Assembly: GCF_000337475.1 (NCBI RefSeq)
Contig: NZ_AOIT01000065.1
Span: 50,045-114,044, forward strand
Length of the DNA: 64,000 nt
Direction of reading: 5' to 3'
DNA from: Natrinema limicola JCM 13563
GTDB lineage: Archaea > Halobacteriota > Halobacteria > Halobacteriales > Natrialbaceae
Shown: piece after piece, positions 7,447-16,245 of the stretch
How positions within the stretch are numbered: position 1 is the stretch's first letter
How the letters are laid out: each line of letters starts with the position of its first letter
Translations under genes and position numbers: made by a program
The notes under the pieces: model-generated
Databases searched by the model: none
What the model was told of the DNA's origin: nothing
Seen by the model: the letters and a program-made list of their open reading frames with translations, nothing else

Positions 7447-8727
7447 TTAGCCCGACAGGCCGATCTCCTCGGCTTGATCCTCGCTCGTCTGATCGTTCTG
7501 TTCGGTCGTGTCTTCGGCGTTTTCTTCGCCACCAAACGTTGGGAAGCGGTCCTCGAAGGCAGCCCAGTCGGCGTCCATCTCCTCGTCGGTCAACGTCGCG
7601 TCGTCGAGGTCACTGCGGAGGGCATCGTGGTCCATCTCGGTGCCGATGAGAACGAGTTGGGTCCCTCTGTCACCCCACGTCTTGTCCCACACTTCTGCGA
7701 GCTCCGGATTCTCTTCGATGTAAGCCTCGCGCTCTTCAGGTGGAAGGGCTGCAATCCACCTGCCAGCTGGCATGATTCGGATCGACTGCCCGGCGATGTT
7801 CAATCCCAGTGCGATTTCCGCTCGTCCCGCCAGCCAGAAGTGTCCCTTCGACCGGACGACGTTCGTAGGGAGCGAGTCGAGTAGCTCTGCGAACCGTTCG
7901 GGATGGAAGGGACGCCGTGACGAGTAGACGAACGAGGTGACGCCGTGTTCTTCTTCGGCAGATTCGTGGGGCTCTCGCAGCTCCTGCAGCCAGCCGGCCG
8001 ACTGGCTCGCTTCCTCGAGGTCGAACCGACCTGTATCCAAGACGAGTTCCGGGTCGACGTTCCCGTGTTCGGTCCGGACGATCTCTGCTCGCGGTTGGAG
8101 CACCGCGAGCATCTCCTCGATTTCCGCGAGCGTCTCCTCGTCGACGAGATCACACTTGTTCAATAAGAGCACGTCACAGAACTCGATTTGTTCGACGAGC
8201 AAGTTCCCGAGGTCCTTCTCGGTGTCGCCATCCATAAGCGACTCTTTCGAGTCGAACGTCGTCCAGAACTGGTGAGCGTCGACGACAGTCACCGTCGTGT
8301 CGAGTTCGTAGTAGTCCATCACTTCGATGCCGGTCTCCTCGTAGAACGCGGTCGGATCGAGATCCGACTGGTCGAACCCCATCGTGAGCGTCTGGGCAAC
8401 TGGAAGCGGTTCGGCGACCCCGGTGGATTCGATGACGAGATAATCGAAGTCGCGTGCCTGTGCGAGCTTCGCGAGTGCGTCGAGCAGGTCACCACGGAGT
8501 TCACAGCAAATACAGCCATTTGATAACTCCACCAACTCCTCGTCGTCTTCCGAGATGTCGGAGTGTTCGGCAACGCGGTCGGCATCGACGTTTACCTCAC
8601 CCATATCGTTGACGAGCACCGCAATGTCCAGCTCCGTTCGTGTGTTCAGCAGGTTGTTCAACACGGTCGTCTTGCCCGCGCCGAGAGTGCCGCTCAGCAC
8701 GGTGACGGGAATCGTCTCTCGAGCCAT
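7447..8727 (-). CDS. COG0523 (CobW/ZNG1-type) GTPase metallochaperone
   Basis: 426 residues. Walker A is GTLGAGKTT (13-21), the family metal-binding CxCC motif is GCICCEL (about 70-76), Walker B is YLVIESTGVAEP, and the base-recognition motif is LLNKCD. A CobW_C domain follows, with HFWLAGR and an acidic tail. These GTPases insert or deliver metal, often zinc, to client enzymes, and many are induced under zinc starvation. The convergent znuA locus supports a zinc role here. A TATA-like element (ATTATTTATAATT, 8751-8763) lies about 30 bases upstream of the start. Confidence 0.88.
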   Translation of the reverse strand: MARETIPVTVLSGTLGAGKTTVLNNLLNTRTELDIAVLVNDMGEVNVDADRVAEHSDISEDDEELVELSNGCICCELRGDLLDALAKLAQARDFDYLVIESTGVAEPLPVAQTLTMGFDQSDLDPTAFYEETGIEVMDYYELDTTVTVVDAHQFWTTFDSKESLMDGDTEKDLGNLLVEQIEFCDVLLLNKCDLVDEETLAEIEEMLAVLQPRAEIVRTEHGNVDPELVLDTGRFDLEEASQSAGWLQELREPHESAEEEHGVTSFVYSSRRPFHPERFAELLDSLPTNVVRSKGHFWLAGRAEIALGLNIAGQSIRIMPAGRWIAALPPEEREAYIEENPELAEVWDKTWGDRGTQLVLIGTEMDHDALRSDLDDATLTDEEMDADWAAFEDRFPTFGGEENAEDTTEQNDQTSEDQAEEIGLSG

Positions 8728-9213
8728 CGATTATTAACTACTGTGCTTATATTATTTATAATTGGGTGTAAGCCAGCCCAAGTTATTAATAAAGCGCCAG
8801 TCGGCAGCGCAGGCGTTGGATTCGGACGACTGGTGGAGGAAGATCGCCGAGACAGCGCCGTCGTGTGATCAAGTATGCGGTGATGTCCGGTGGCTACTAT
8901 GAGTGGATCGCTGACGCACGAGCGGTTCTAACTTTGAGCAATAGGTACAATAACTATAAATTTCACAATGTGTGTAATAGTTGGAACAGAGGAAATAGAC
9001 CGAATCTCACACCCGCGTCTTCGTCAGCAATGTCGACGCCGCCCGCGCTCGAGCGCGGCCGTATCGGCCTACTTTCGTGATCGGATAGCATGTCGTGCTC
9101 ACGCCCCGACACGGACAGCCAACCGCTGAGATGACGATTGTCCGGATGTTCTGGCGTGAAATAACTGGCCTATATTATCAAGTTATAAGGCGACGAAGCG
9201 CCCACCAGCATGT
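8728..9213. other. Intergenic stretch between divergent cobW-like and tenA genes
   Basis: These 486 bases hold both promoters at the ends and no convincing gene between. A forward frame at 8865-9080 has no family signature and poor codon bias. AT-rich patches near 8745-8795 and 8940-8985 alternate with GC-rich patches, as in decayed sequence. Confidence 0.4.
9168..9188 (+). promoter_or_regulatory. TATA-type promoter of the tenA operon
   Basis: GCCTATATTATCAAGTTATAAG contains two overlapping TATA-like boxes. The first is centred about 40 bases before the tenA start and the second about 28 bases before it. This spacing fits an archaeal promoter with a short or absent leader. No other AT-rich box lies nearby. 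Confidence 0.4.
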
Positions 9214-9879
9214 ATGAGCGCCACTGACGAACTGTCTCCGATCGGCGAGCCGATCTGGGAGGCGATCCTCGAGCACCCGATGGTCACCCAACTCGGTGCG
9301 GGAACCCTCGATGAGGAGCCCTTCCGCTACTGGGTCCGCCAGGACTACGTCTACCTGATCGAATACGCCCGCGTATTCGCCCACGGCGCGGCGATGGCGC
9401 CGGACCTCGAGCGGATGGGGACCTTCGCCGAGTTGCTGGACTCGACGATCAACACCGAAATGGACCTGCATCGATCCTACGCCGAGACCTTCGGGATCAG
9501 CGAGGCCGAACTCGAAGCGACCGAGCCGTCGCCGACGACACAGGGGTATACCGATTTCCTCGTCCGGACCGCAGCAACGGGGACCTTCGGTGACCTGATC
9601 GCCGCACTGCTGCCCTGTATGTGGGGGTTCAACGTCACCGGGAAGCGCCTGGCAGAGCAGGGCCGGCCCGACCACGAGGGGTACGCCGAGTGGGTCGATA
9701 TGTATGCCGGCGAGGAGTTCACGGAGCTCACCGAGTGGTGCAAGGATCTGATGAACGAGGTGTGGGCCGAGTCGACCCCCGACAAACGCGACCGCTACCG
9801 CGAACTGTTCCGGACCTCCGCACGCTACGAGTACCGGTTCTGGGACGCCGCCTGGCGACAGGAGGAGTGGTCGATATGA
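9214..9879 (+). CDS. tenA: TenA-family thiaminase II / aminopyrimidine aminohydrolase
   Basis: 221 residues, the usual TenA length, all-helical. The catalytic cysteine is visible in LLPCMWGF at residue 135, the same position as in Bacillus TenA. Other conserved parts are FRYWVRQDYVYLIEYAR and the C-terminal ARYEYRFWDAAW. TenA hydrolyses thiamin or the degraded pyrimidine formyl-aminopyrimidine, so the HMP moiety can be salvaged. Its TGA overlaps the ATG of the second tenA-like gene, so the two are coupled. The downstream symporter suggests uptake of the substrate. Confidence 0.88.
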   Translation: MSATDELSPIGEPIWEAILEHPMVTQLGAGTLDEEPFRYWVRQDYVYLIEYARVFAHGAAMAPDLERMGTFAELLDSTINTEMDLHRSYAETFGISEAELEATEPSPTTQGYTDFLVRTAATGTFGDLIAALLPCMWGFNVTGKRLAEQGRPDHEGYAEWVDMYAGEEFTELTEWCKDLMNEVWAESTPDKRDRYRELFRTSARYEYRFWDAAWRQEEWSI

Positions 9880-10646
9880 GTGCCCACGATTCCGTCGCTG
9901 ACACGTTCGAGGAGTACGCTGCGACCGTCGAATCCGAGTCCGGCGATCGCACAGACGGCGACGAACCACGATTTACCGAGTGGTGTCGAGCGCGTTCTGA
10001 GCCCAACTGGACCGGTGCGACCGAACACCGGTTTACCGAGGAACTACACGCCGGGACGATAGACGACGCGGCGTTTCGCCGGTATCTCGTCCAAGACTAC
10101 GCCTTCCTCGAGACGCTGGTCGGGACCTTCGGCCACGCGCTCGGCGACGCACCCTCGATGGCCGCCAAGTCCCGGCTCGCGGACTTCCTCGAGACCCTCA
10201 CCGACGATGAAGACGATTACTTCGAGCGGTCCTTTGACGCACTCGAGGTAGCCGCTGCCGAGCGAACCGAACCCACGCTACAGCCGGTGACGCGAGCGTT
10301 ACAGGACCTCCTCGAGCGTGCCGCGCGGGAGGGTGGCTATGCAGAAACGCTTGCAGTCCTCGTCCCGGCCGAGTGGATCTATCGGTCGTGGGCCGGTATG
10401 GGGACTGAACTACCGAACCGGGAGTACCTCTCCGAGTGGGTCACCATCCACGACAATCCCGCGTTCGACGAGTTCGTCGCCTGGCTTCGATCGGAACTGG
10501 ATCGGGAAGGGGCAGCCGCATCGCAACGACGACAGCAGCGACTGGCGCGGCTCTTCGAGCGGACGGTCGAACTGGAAGTCGCCTTCTTCGATACCGCGTT
10601 CGAACCGTCTGGCGAGCCGGAAGATGCCGTTCCAGATGGTGATTAA
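9876..10646 (+). CDS. Second TenA-family protein, active-site cysteine replaced
   Basis: 256 residues from the ATG that overlaps the tenA stop. After a 40-residue acidic extension the TenA fold is recognisable (FRRYLVQDYAFLETLVGTFGHAL; ELEVAFFDTAF). The motif aligned with LLPCMW reads LVPAEWIY, so the nucleophilic cysteine is Ala and a Glu follows. This resembles the TenA_E type, in which glutamate takes over, or a non-hydrolytic partner. A coupled TenA_C/TenA_E pair suggests division of labour or a heteromer. Confidence 0.8.
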   Translation: MSAHDSVADTFEEYAATVESESGDRTDGDEPRFTEWCRARSEPNWTGATEHRFTEELHAGTIDDAAFRRYLVQDYAFLETLVGTFGHALGDAPSMAAKSRLADFLETLTDDEDDYFERSFDALEVAAAERTEPTLQPVTRALQDLLERAAREGGYAETLAVLVPAEWIYRSWAGMGTELPNREYLSEWVTIHDNPAFDEFVAWLRSELDREGAAASQRRQQRLARLFERTVELEVAFFDTAFEPSGEPEDAVPDGD

Positions 10647-10648
10647 TA

Positions 10649-12181
10649 GTGGTACGTACAGCTGTGGCGCTCGGCCTGACCATCGCAGTGCTAGTCGGGT
10701 TCACCGCCGTCGGACTCTGGTATTCGCGGCGACGGATCGGAACTGTCGAGGATCTAATCACGGCCCGAAACTCGACCGGAACTGGACGAACGACGGCGAC
10801 GCTCGTCGCCTCCGTGATGGGTGTCTGGATCCTGCTGGCAGCGCCGGAGGCCGGCGCGAGCTTTGGGATTGCCGCCGTCGTCGGCTACGCGATCGGTGAG
10901 GCACTTCCGATGCTGGCCTACTCGAGAGTCGGGCCACGCATTCGGGAGGTGATTCCGAACGGCCACTCACTGACGGAGTATGCCCACGCTCGGTACGGCA
11001 CGGCAATGTACGCGTTCGTCCTGCTGGTGAGTTGCCTCTATATGTTCGTCTTCCTCGCCGCCGAGTTGACCGGGATTGCCGGTGCACTCTCGCTCGTAGC
11101 TGGCGTCCCCCAGTGGCAGACTGCCGTCCTCGTCGGCGGGTTCGTCCTGTTGTATACAAGCTATGGCGGGCTCCGGGCGTCGATCTTCACCGACTCGATC
11201 CAGGCGTTGCTCGTTTTGCCACTGCTGGTCGTTGCCTTCGCGGGTGCGATCGTCTCACTCGGTGGTGCCGGCGAGATCCATGACGGCATCGCGTCGACGA
11301 ACCCATCACTGCTCGACCCTGGCTTCATCCCAGGCCTCCAATTCGGGCTCGCACTCGCCTTTGCCATTCTCGGAGCCGAGTTGATCAACCAGCTGTGGTG
11401 GCAGCGGATCTACGCCGCCGAGGACGGGCAGACGGTCGAGCGGGGCTTTCGCAACGCTACCATCGCAAACGGCCTCATCGTTTTCCTCGCGGGTCTTTTT
11501 GGCCTCGTTGCGGCTGGCAACGCCGACGTCGTGACTGACGTGACGAGTTCAGCATACAACGCCGACATCGCCTTCTTCGTGCTCCTGCAGACGGCCTTCC
11601 CCGAGTGGATCGTCCTTGCGGTCGTCCTCCTCGCGCTCTTGCTGGTGATGAGTTCTGTCGACACGCTATTCAACGCGCTCTCGAGCATCGTCACCGCGGA
11701 TCTGCCCCGGCTGCTGTCTGACCCGGACGACCGGTCGCTCAAACTCGGTGCGCGCCTGTTGACCATCGTCGTCGCCGTCAGTGCGATCTACGTCAGCCTC
11801 CGTGCCCGGAGCGTCCTCCGGCTGTTCTTCCTGGCCGATCTGCTCGGCGCGGCGGTCGCGTTTCCACTCTTGTATGGCCTTTACTCGAGACGGCTCACCG
11901 GTGCGGGCGCACTCGCCAGTAGCGTTCTTGGACTTGCGGTCGGGCTTGCGTACTTCCCCGACTTCGCTGGCCTCTTGCGGTCGATTCCGATCCTCGGTGG
12001 CTTCCTTCCGGCTGCTGACCCACTCTATCTGACCGCCTTCGGTGGTGCCTTTCTCGTCTCGACCGCCGGAACGCTGATTGCGGCACAGCTCTTTGCCGGC
12101 GAGTACGACCACGGCGAGCTCACAACCGAAATCCAGCAACTCGACGAGCCGGCGACCGACGGCGGGGAGGTGTGCGACTGA
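10649..12181 (+). CDS. Sodium:solute symporter (SSS family), candidate thiamin-precursor transporter
   Basis: 510 residues from a GTG start two bases after the tenA2 stop. About 13 hydrophobic helices are visible. The SSS hallmarks are GxSLTEYAHARYG in the third segment, YTSYGGLRASIFTDSIQ near 170, and ELINQLWWQRIYAAED near 240. The family uses a sodium gradient to import sugars, amino acids, vitamins or urea. The operon position after two TenA genes suggests HMP, thiamin or its breakdown products as the substrate; this is an inference. Its stop overlaps the next ATG by one base. Confidence 0.85.
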   Translation: MVRTAVALGLTIAVLVGFTAVGLWYSRRRIGTVEDLITARNSTGTGRTTATLVASVMGVWILLAAPEAGASFGIAAVVGYAIGEALPMLAYSRVGPRIREVIPNGHSLTEYAHARYGTAMYAFVLLVSCLYMFVFLAAELTGIAGALSLVAGVPQWQTAVLVGGFVLLYTSYGGLRASIFTDSIQALLVLPLLVVAFAGAIVSLGGAGEIHDGIASTNPSLLDPGFIPGLQFGLALAFAILGAELINQLWWQRIYAAEDGQTVERGFRNATIANGLIVFLAGLFGLVAAGNADVVTDVTSSAYNADIAFFVLLQTAFPEWIVLAVVLLALLLVMSSVDTLFNALSSIVTADLPRLLSDPDDRSLKLGARLLTIVVAVSAIYVSLRARSVLRLFFLADLLGAAVAFPLLYGLYSRRLTGAGALASSVLGLAVGLAYFPDFAGLLRSIPILGGFLPAADPLYLTAFGGAFLVSTAGTLIAAQLFAGEYDHGELTTEIQQLDEPATDGGEVCD

Positions 12182-12306
12182 TGGCCGTCATCGGGTCAAC
12201 GCTGTTTGCCGTGTTGTTGTGGGGCGCACTACTCGGCGTCGCGATCATATTCGTCTACGAACTGTATGCCATCGCCGCCGACGCTGGCTGGCTCGAGAGC
12301 ACCTAA
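12181..12306 (+). CDS. 41-residue membrane microprotein, symporter accessory subunit candidate
   Basis: The ATG at 12181 overlaps the last base of the symporter TGA and the frame runs 41 codons to TAA. It encodes one transmembrane helix (about residues 5-25) followed by YELYAIAADAGWLEST. Small single-helix accessory proteins encoded directly after SSS transporters are known in archaea and bacteria. The tight overlap and clean codon bias argue that it is translated. Confidence 0.65.
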   Translation: MAVIGSTLFAVLLWGALLGVAIIFVYELYAIAADAGWLEST

Positions 12307-12345
12307 AACCGGTTCTATCGTAGTTCTGTCGACTCGTTCCCTCGC

Positions 12346-12459
12346 TGATACTGCCGGACAGAACGACGTGACGATCGGTCGCGCTGCTGCGGCCGTCACC
12401 GGTGGAGACGGCCGCGAATTCACGGCCGACTTCGTCTTGACTACTGTCCAGCAGTATGA
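12346..12459. repeat. Palindromic repeat, family A copy 2
   Basis: A 114-bp element from TGATACTGCCGGACAG to CTGTCCAGCAGTATGA. Its interior GATCGGTCGCGCTGCTGCGG and following bases are nearly identical to the copies at 29467 and 63044. An inner stem GCGGCCGTC / GACGGCCGC is clear. It begins 39 bp after the microprotein stop, consistent with an operon end. Confidence 0.9.
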
Positions 12460-12543
12460 GAACAAGAATAGAGCTCTCGGTACTCAAGTAATTCCGGGTG
12501 TGGAGCCAACAGTTCTATGTGTGATATTGCTGCCAGTGGTAAC

Positions 12544-12723
12544 ATGGCACATGCACCAGAGAAACCGGTACAATACGTCTGCGAGAACTGTCAAATAACC
12601 CATGCCGGGACGCCGATCCACGAATCCGGAGGCGAGCATACGTTCGAGCCACCGGATTCGTGTGGCGGATGCGACGAGTCATCATTTATTAAACTTACTA
12701 ACTGGATACACCACCACAAGTGA
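12544..12723 (+). CDS. Small zinc-finger (CxxC...CxxC) haloarchaeal protein
   Basis: 59 residues from the ATG at 12544; an ATG nine codons earlier is possible but not needed. Cys13-Cys16 (CENC) and Cys40-Cys43 (CGGC) form a single zinc-ribbon-like finger with a His-rich loop (ITHAGTPIHESGGEHTF). Such small CxxC microproteins are abundant in haloarchaea and often regulatory. No partner is obvious here. Confidence 0.6.
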   Translation: MAHAPEKPVQYVCENCQITHAGTPIHESGGEHTFEPPDSCGGCDESSFIKLTNWIHHHK

Positions 12724-12725
12724 AT

Positions 12726-13263
12726 ATCCTAAGAGGGTGTTACAATTGCGTCCGTATATTATGATCGAGGAAACAGACCCCATCCGAAAGAGCAGACAGC
12801 CGTGACAAGTACGATATCTGTTTACATAGTAACGACAGCAGAGTCGGATGCGAGATCACGCTCACCGCGGAGCCAACCACTTAGCAGAGTCGGATGCGAG
12901 ATCACGCTCACCGCGGAGCCAACCACTTGCTAGCGCCATAGAAGAGTGAGCAGTTACCGTCCAGAACGGTAGTGCAGGCATGTTCCTGCCGCGGATCCGC
13001 TTGCGAACCCGCCCATCTCCCGCATGGCCCCGAGTACCTACAACTCCTGTACTTCATAACCAGACGTACCGACGGGGCCACTGAACGCGACCCCACCGGG
13101 TCGTATTGTTTTATACTCCAACCGCATTTAGAATGGCCCTTGTCCTCGCCGACCGTATTTTGCCGAGAGTCGTGCTTCCCTGCCCTCCGCCCGAACGGGG
13201 AGTGGAATACGTTCACAGACGTCGGATGCAGCGACACCACCGTTGTCAACTGTCGTGTTCGCG
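12726..13263. other. Non-coding stretch with tandem 46-bp repeat
   Basis: About 540 bases without a credible gene, between the zinc-finger gene and the convergent acxB paralogue. It contains the perfect tandem duplication at 12837-12928. Several short frames cross it in both directions, none with a family signature. It may be the remains of a mobile element, but I could not identify one. Confidence 0.45.
12837..12928 (+). repeat. Two perfect tandem copies of a 46-bp unit
   Basis: The unit runs 12837-12882 and is repeated without change at 12883-12928. It starts AGCAGAGTCGGATGCGAG and ends GAGCCAACCACTT. Two copies are too few for a CRISPR array and there are no spacers. A recent slippage or recombination duplication is the simplest explanation. 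Confidence 0.9.
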
Positions 13264-15771
13264 TTAGTCATCATCGGCCGCTCGTTCCCGGTCACCAAAC
13301 GTCGATTCCGGACCAGAGAGGTCACGAATAGAGCGGTCGGTCCACGTGTACGGGACGTACGGTTCGTCACCAACGTCGAGCCACGTTTTGTGTCCCCGTG
13401 TGTAGCTGTCCCACATTGGACGGAGTCCGGAGTCGAACCGATTGTCGAGTGATTGTTGTGCCTTCTCGCTGAGGTCGAACTCGAATTCGTCCGGTAGCTC
13501 CCAGAAATCACGGAAAAAGGTAGCGAACTGCATACTCATCCGCATGCTACTCTCGTAGGTCTTTTTCACGTCGTCGATAAGTTCCTCCTCATTGCGAATG
13601 CGCTCACGTTCTTGTGCATACCATTCAGAGACCGGCTGTGCCGTCTCGGTTCGCTCTTCGCGCCGCTCGTGACGGCGCTTCTTGGTCGCTTCCACGTCGA
13701 GTTCCCACTCGCCCTGCACAGCAGAATTGTGTTCGGCTTCGTCGTCGACTTTCTCGACGATGACGCCATAGGCATCTTCTGCATGGCGGGGCAGGACGTA
13801 GCCATCGTGGATGTCCGCGAGGACGTCTTCAGGGTCTCGCTCGAGGGGATCACCCAGCCCCGAGCCACCGCGGAGGTAGTTCAGGTACATGTCGTAGTCG
13901 TCGAACTCTTTCGGCGTGCTGATCCCCTCCGGACGGCGGGTAATCTCGCCATCGATCTTGGATTCGAAGTCACCGCTTTCGGGGTCGAGATCGTGCTGTG
14001 GGTAGTCGTCCTGGTTCTCGAAGCGCTCCTCGAGATCCGTATCCCGAGCGTTGAGGATATACCCTGACGCAGCAGGATAGCCACCGAAGAGACCGCCATC
14101 GCTGGTCATGTAACCGTTGCCCATCTCGTAGAGCAGCCATCTGCTGACGTCTTTGACCGTTCGCATGGACTCGAAGCCGGCACCGCCTGCTCGGCGGCCT
14201 ACACCGCCCGTATTCGGTTTGACCGACCGTCCAAGGAACGGAAGTGGTTCGACTGTTTCCCACGCTTCGGCGTCACCCATATCGCCCTCGGGGTTCCAGA
14301 CCGCCGACGCGTGTGGCTCGCCGTCTTCGACGTAGCGGGCACCGACTCCTTCACAGGCCGATTCGAAGGAGTTGACGGCATGCAGTTTGTCGAACTGGTC
14401 GATACCACCACCCTGCAGCCAGTTCGACGTGTTTGCGTTCCCGGCGTTGATCTCTTCCCAGAAGCCGCGGGCGAAGTATCCCCGTGAGAGGTGCTGCCAG
14501 AGGGGTGCCCACGCCGACACGAGGAAGTGCCAGGCGTAGGCGTGGGCCGTCTCCGTGTTCTGGGTGTTCGCCCACGAACCGACCGGCAGGTGGAAATCAC
14601 AGGCGTAGTAGGCACCGTCATTGACCAGCTCGTTTGGGATGACTGTCTGCGTGAGCATCACCCAGATGCCACCCTGGATCGCGGCCGGCGTACAGTTGAA
14701 GGGGTGCCAGCCCCACTTGTTGGCACCTTCGAAGGAGACCTGAAACGTCCCGTCTTCTCGAATGTGGAGTTCCGACGGAGCGTGCATGATGTGGTTCTCC
14801 TGGGCGTACTCGCGGGTGACGTTTTCCTGACCTTCGTAGAGCGCGTCAACAAAGGAGGCACCGCGGTACGTGCCGGGGAGCATCGTTCGCTTGATACGGC
14901 TTCGGAAGCCACGGCGACCGTCCTCGACGGCTTCTCGAGCGAGTTGTTTGAACGTCTCGACGCCGTGTTCGTCGATCATCGCTTTGACCGACTGTCGGAC
15001 CATCAGACAGCCGGTCATCCGCGTCCGCTCGTCGAGTTTCAGGAAATCCGGCGTCCGCGTCTTGGCGGGGTATTCCTTCTTCCAGGAGTTGTAGAGTTCG
15101 AAGTTTTCGCCGATCTTGCGGGCCGTGTAGTACGCCCCGTCGCCAAAGCGCGATGCCTGTGAGACGTTCATACTTCCCGGGCCGATCGCACCGGTATCGA
15201 TGACGTGATTGACGCCGCCGACCCAGGCGATGAGTTCTCCCTCGTGGAAGATGGGGAGAATTGTCATGAGATCACACGGATGCACGTCGCCGACGTGGGG
15301 ATCGTTGTTGACGAAGATGTCGCCCGGTTCAATACCGGGGCTCTCCTCGTAGTCGTGGTTGATCATGAACTTGATCGCTTCGCTCATCGTGTGGACGTGC
15401 ACGATGATCCCCGTCGAGACGGCGATCGAATCACCCTCCGGCGTAAAGAGGCCGTAGCACAGTTCACCCTCCTGCTCGACTATCGGCGTCGCAGACACCT
15501 CCTTCGACGTCTCGCGTGCCGTCACGAGGTCGCCACGGAGGCGCGCGTACAACTGCTCGTATCGTATCGGATCCTCGGTTTTCAACGTCAGTTCGGAGAG
15601 GCCACAGTAGTGACCCGTCGCTTCCGTCTTGTCCTCGAGTTCGGCCAACTGCTCGCGCAGCGTCCGGCCGTTCCAGCCGATCCCTTCACCTCGTCGTCGC
15701 TTCTCTCGTACCGTTTCCTTTTCGCGTCGTGCTTCAGCGCGTCGGTCGTCGGTTCGATCGGACGGACTCAT
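13264..15771 (-). CDS. acxB2: Second acetone carboxylase alpha-type subunit (hydantoinase B / AcxB paralogue)
   Basis: 835 residues, the usual length for acetone/acetophenone carboxylase alpha subunits. It is closely similar to the AcxB at 19740-22262 throughout and nearly identical over roughly the central 400 residues. The putative metal-site signature NNDPHVGDVH and the downstream GGVNHVIDTG are intact, as are SGLGDPLERDPEDV and the C-terminal domain. It lies last in a cluster after a Bat-type regulator and a USP-like protein, without its own beta or gamma gene. It may give an alternative alpha subunit for a related ketone, or be a dosage copy. The ends diverge more than the middle. Confidence 0.88.
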   Translation of the reverse strand: MSPSDRTDDRRAEARREKETVREKRRRGEGIGWNGRTLREQLAELEDKTEATGHYCGLSELTLKTEDPIRYEQLYARLRGDLVTARETSKEVSATPIVEQEGELCYGLFTPEGDSIAVSTGIIVHVHTMSEAIKFMINHDYEESPGIEPGDIFVNNDPHVGDVHPCDLMTILPIFHEGELIAWVGGVNHVIDTGAIGPGSMNVSQASRFGDGAYYTARKIGENFELYNSWKKEYPAKTRTPDFLKLDERTRMTGCLMVRQSVKAMIDEHGVETFKQLAREAVEDGRRGFRSRIKRTMLPGTYRGASFVDALYEGQENVTREYAQENHIMHAPSELHIREDGTFQVSFEGANKWGWHPFNCTPAAIQGGIWVMLTQTVIPNELVNDGAYYACDFHLPVGSWANTQNTETAHAYAWHFLVSAWAPLWQHLSRGYFARGFWEEINAGNANTSNWLQGGGIDQFDKLHAVNSFESACEGVGARYVEDGEPHASAVWNPEGDMGDAEAWETVEPLPFLGRSVKPNTGGVGRRAGGAGFESMRTVKDVSRWLLYEMGNGYMTSDGGLFGGYPAASGYILNARDTDLEERFENQDDYPQHDLDPESGDFESKIDGEITRRPEGISTPKEFDDYDMYLNYLRGGSGLGDPLERDPEDVLADIHDGYVLPRHAEDAYGVIVEKVDDEAEHNSAVQGEWELDVEATKKRRHERREERTETAQPVSEWYAQERERIRNEEELIDDVKKTYESSMRMSMQFATFFRDFWELPDEFEFDLSEKAQQSLDNRFDSGLRPMWDSYTRGHKTWLDVGDEPYVPYTWTDRSIRDLSGPESTFGDRERAADDD

Positions 15772-15846
15772 GAATCGCTGTGTGTTGCTTGGTTTCGGCG
15801 GACTGGTGTTCGTGGGCCAACTCGGATTTGCGACGGTCTCGTACGA

Positions 15847-16245
15847 TTAGTCCCCATACTCGAGTTCCTCCAGAATGATCGCGTGTTCGCCGACGACGAA
15901 GTCGCCCGAGATATCGTCGTGGAGCAAAATCGATTGCGTCAGATCGTCGATCCGTGCCTTGCCAGTCAGCGTTCGGTCGGAGATGCCGATACAGATTCGA
16001 TTCGCATCAAATTCGGTCGCGAACTCGACGAGCGTCGATACGTCGTATCCGTCAGGAAGCGGGGTGATCGTATAGTCTACCCCATAGTTGATCATGGGGT
16101 TTACTTCCTGAATGAGCGACCCGAGACACTGCACAGTCGGCAGTCTGAGAAAGTAAACTCGTTCACCGTCATCGACGACCGATCCAAGGATCTCTCGAAC
16201 GGATGCGTGATGGTCAACCGACTTGATGATGATGATCGTCGTCAT
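15847..16245 (-). CDS. USP-like small protein in the acetone carboxylase locus
   Basis: 132 residues. Its ATG overlaps the stop of the upstream regulator (ATGA), so they are coupled. The C-terminal half (ANRICIGISDRTLTGKARID, then SILLHDDISG) follows the universal-stress-protein pattern of a G-x-G loop, a Ser/Thr and a final strand, but the canonical Gly-rich ATP loop is degenerate. The N-terminal strand TTIIIIKSVDHH lacks the usual Asp-Gly-Ser. It could be a sensor or partner of the regulator. The assignment rests on the pattern only. Confidence 0.55.
   Translation of the reverse strand: MTTIIIIKSVDHHASVREILGSVVDDGERVYFLRLPTVQCLGSLIQEVNPMINYGVDYTITPLPDGYDVSTLVEFATEFDANRICIGISDRTLTGKARIDDLTQSILLHDDISGDFVVGEHAIILEELEYGD

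Noticed and set aside
8865-9080. 71-residue forward frame
   Set aside because: No family, AT-rich patch in the middle and poor codon bias; treated as non-coding.
12837-12928. CRISPR-like array
   Set aside because: There are only two units, directly adjacent, with no spacers and no cas genes.
12908-13249. Reverse-strand 113-residue frame
   Set aside because: It runs through the tandem repeat, lacks a family signature and has poor codon bias.
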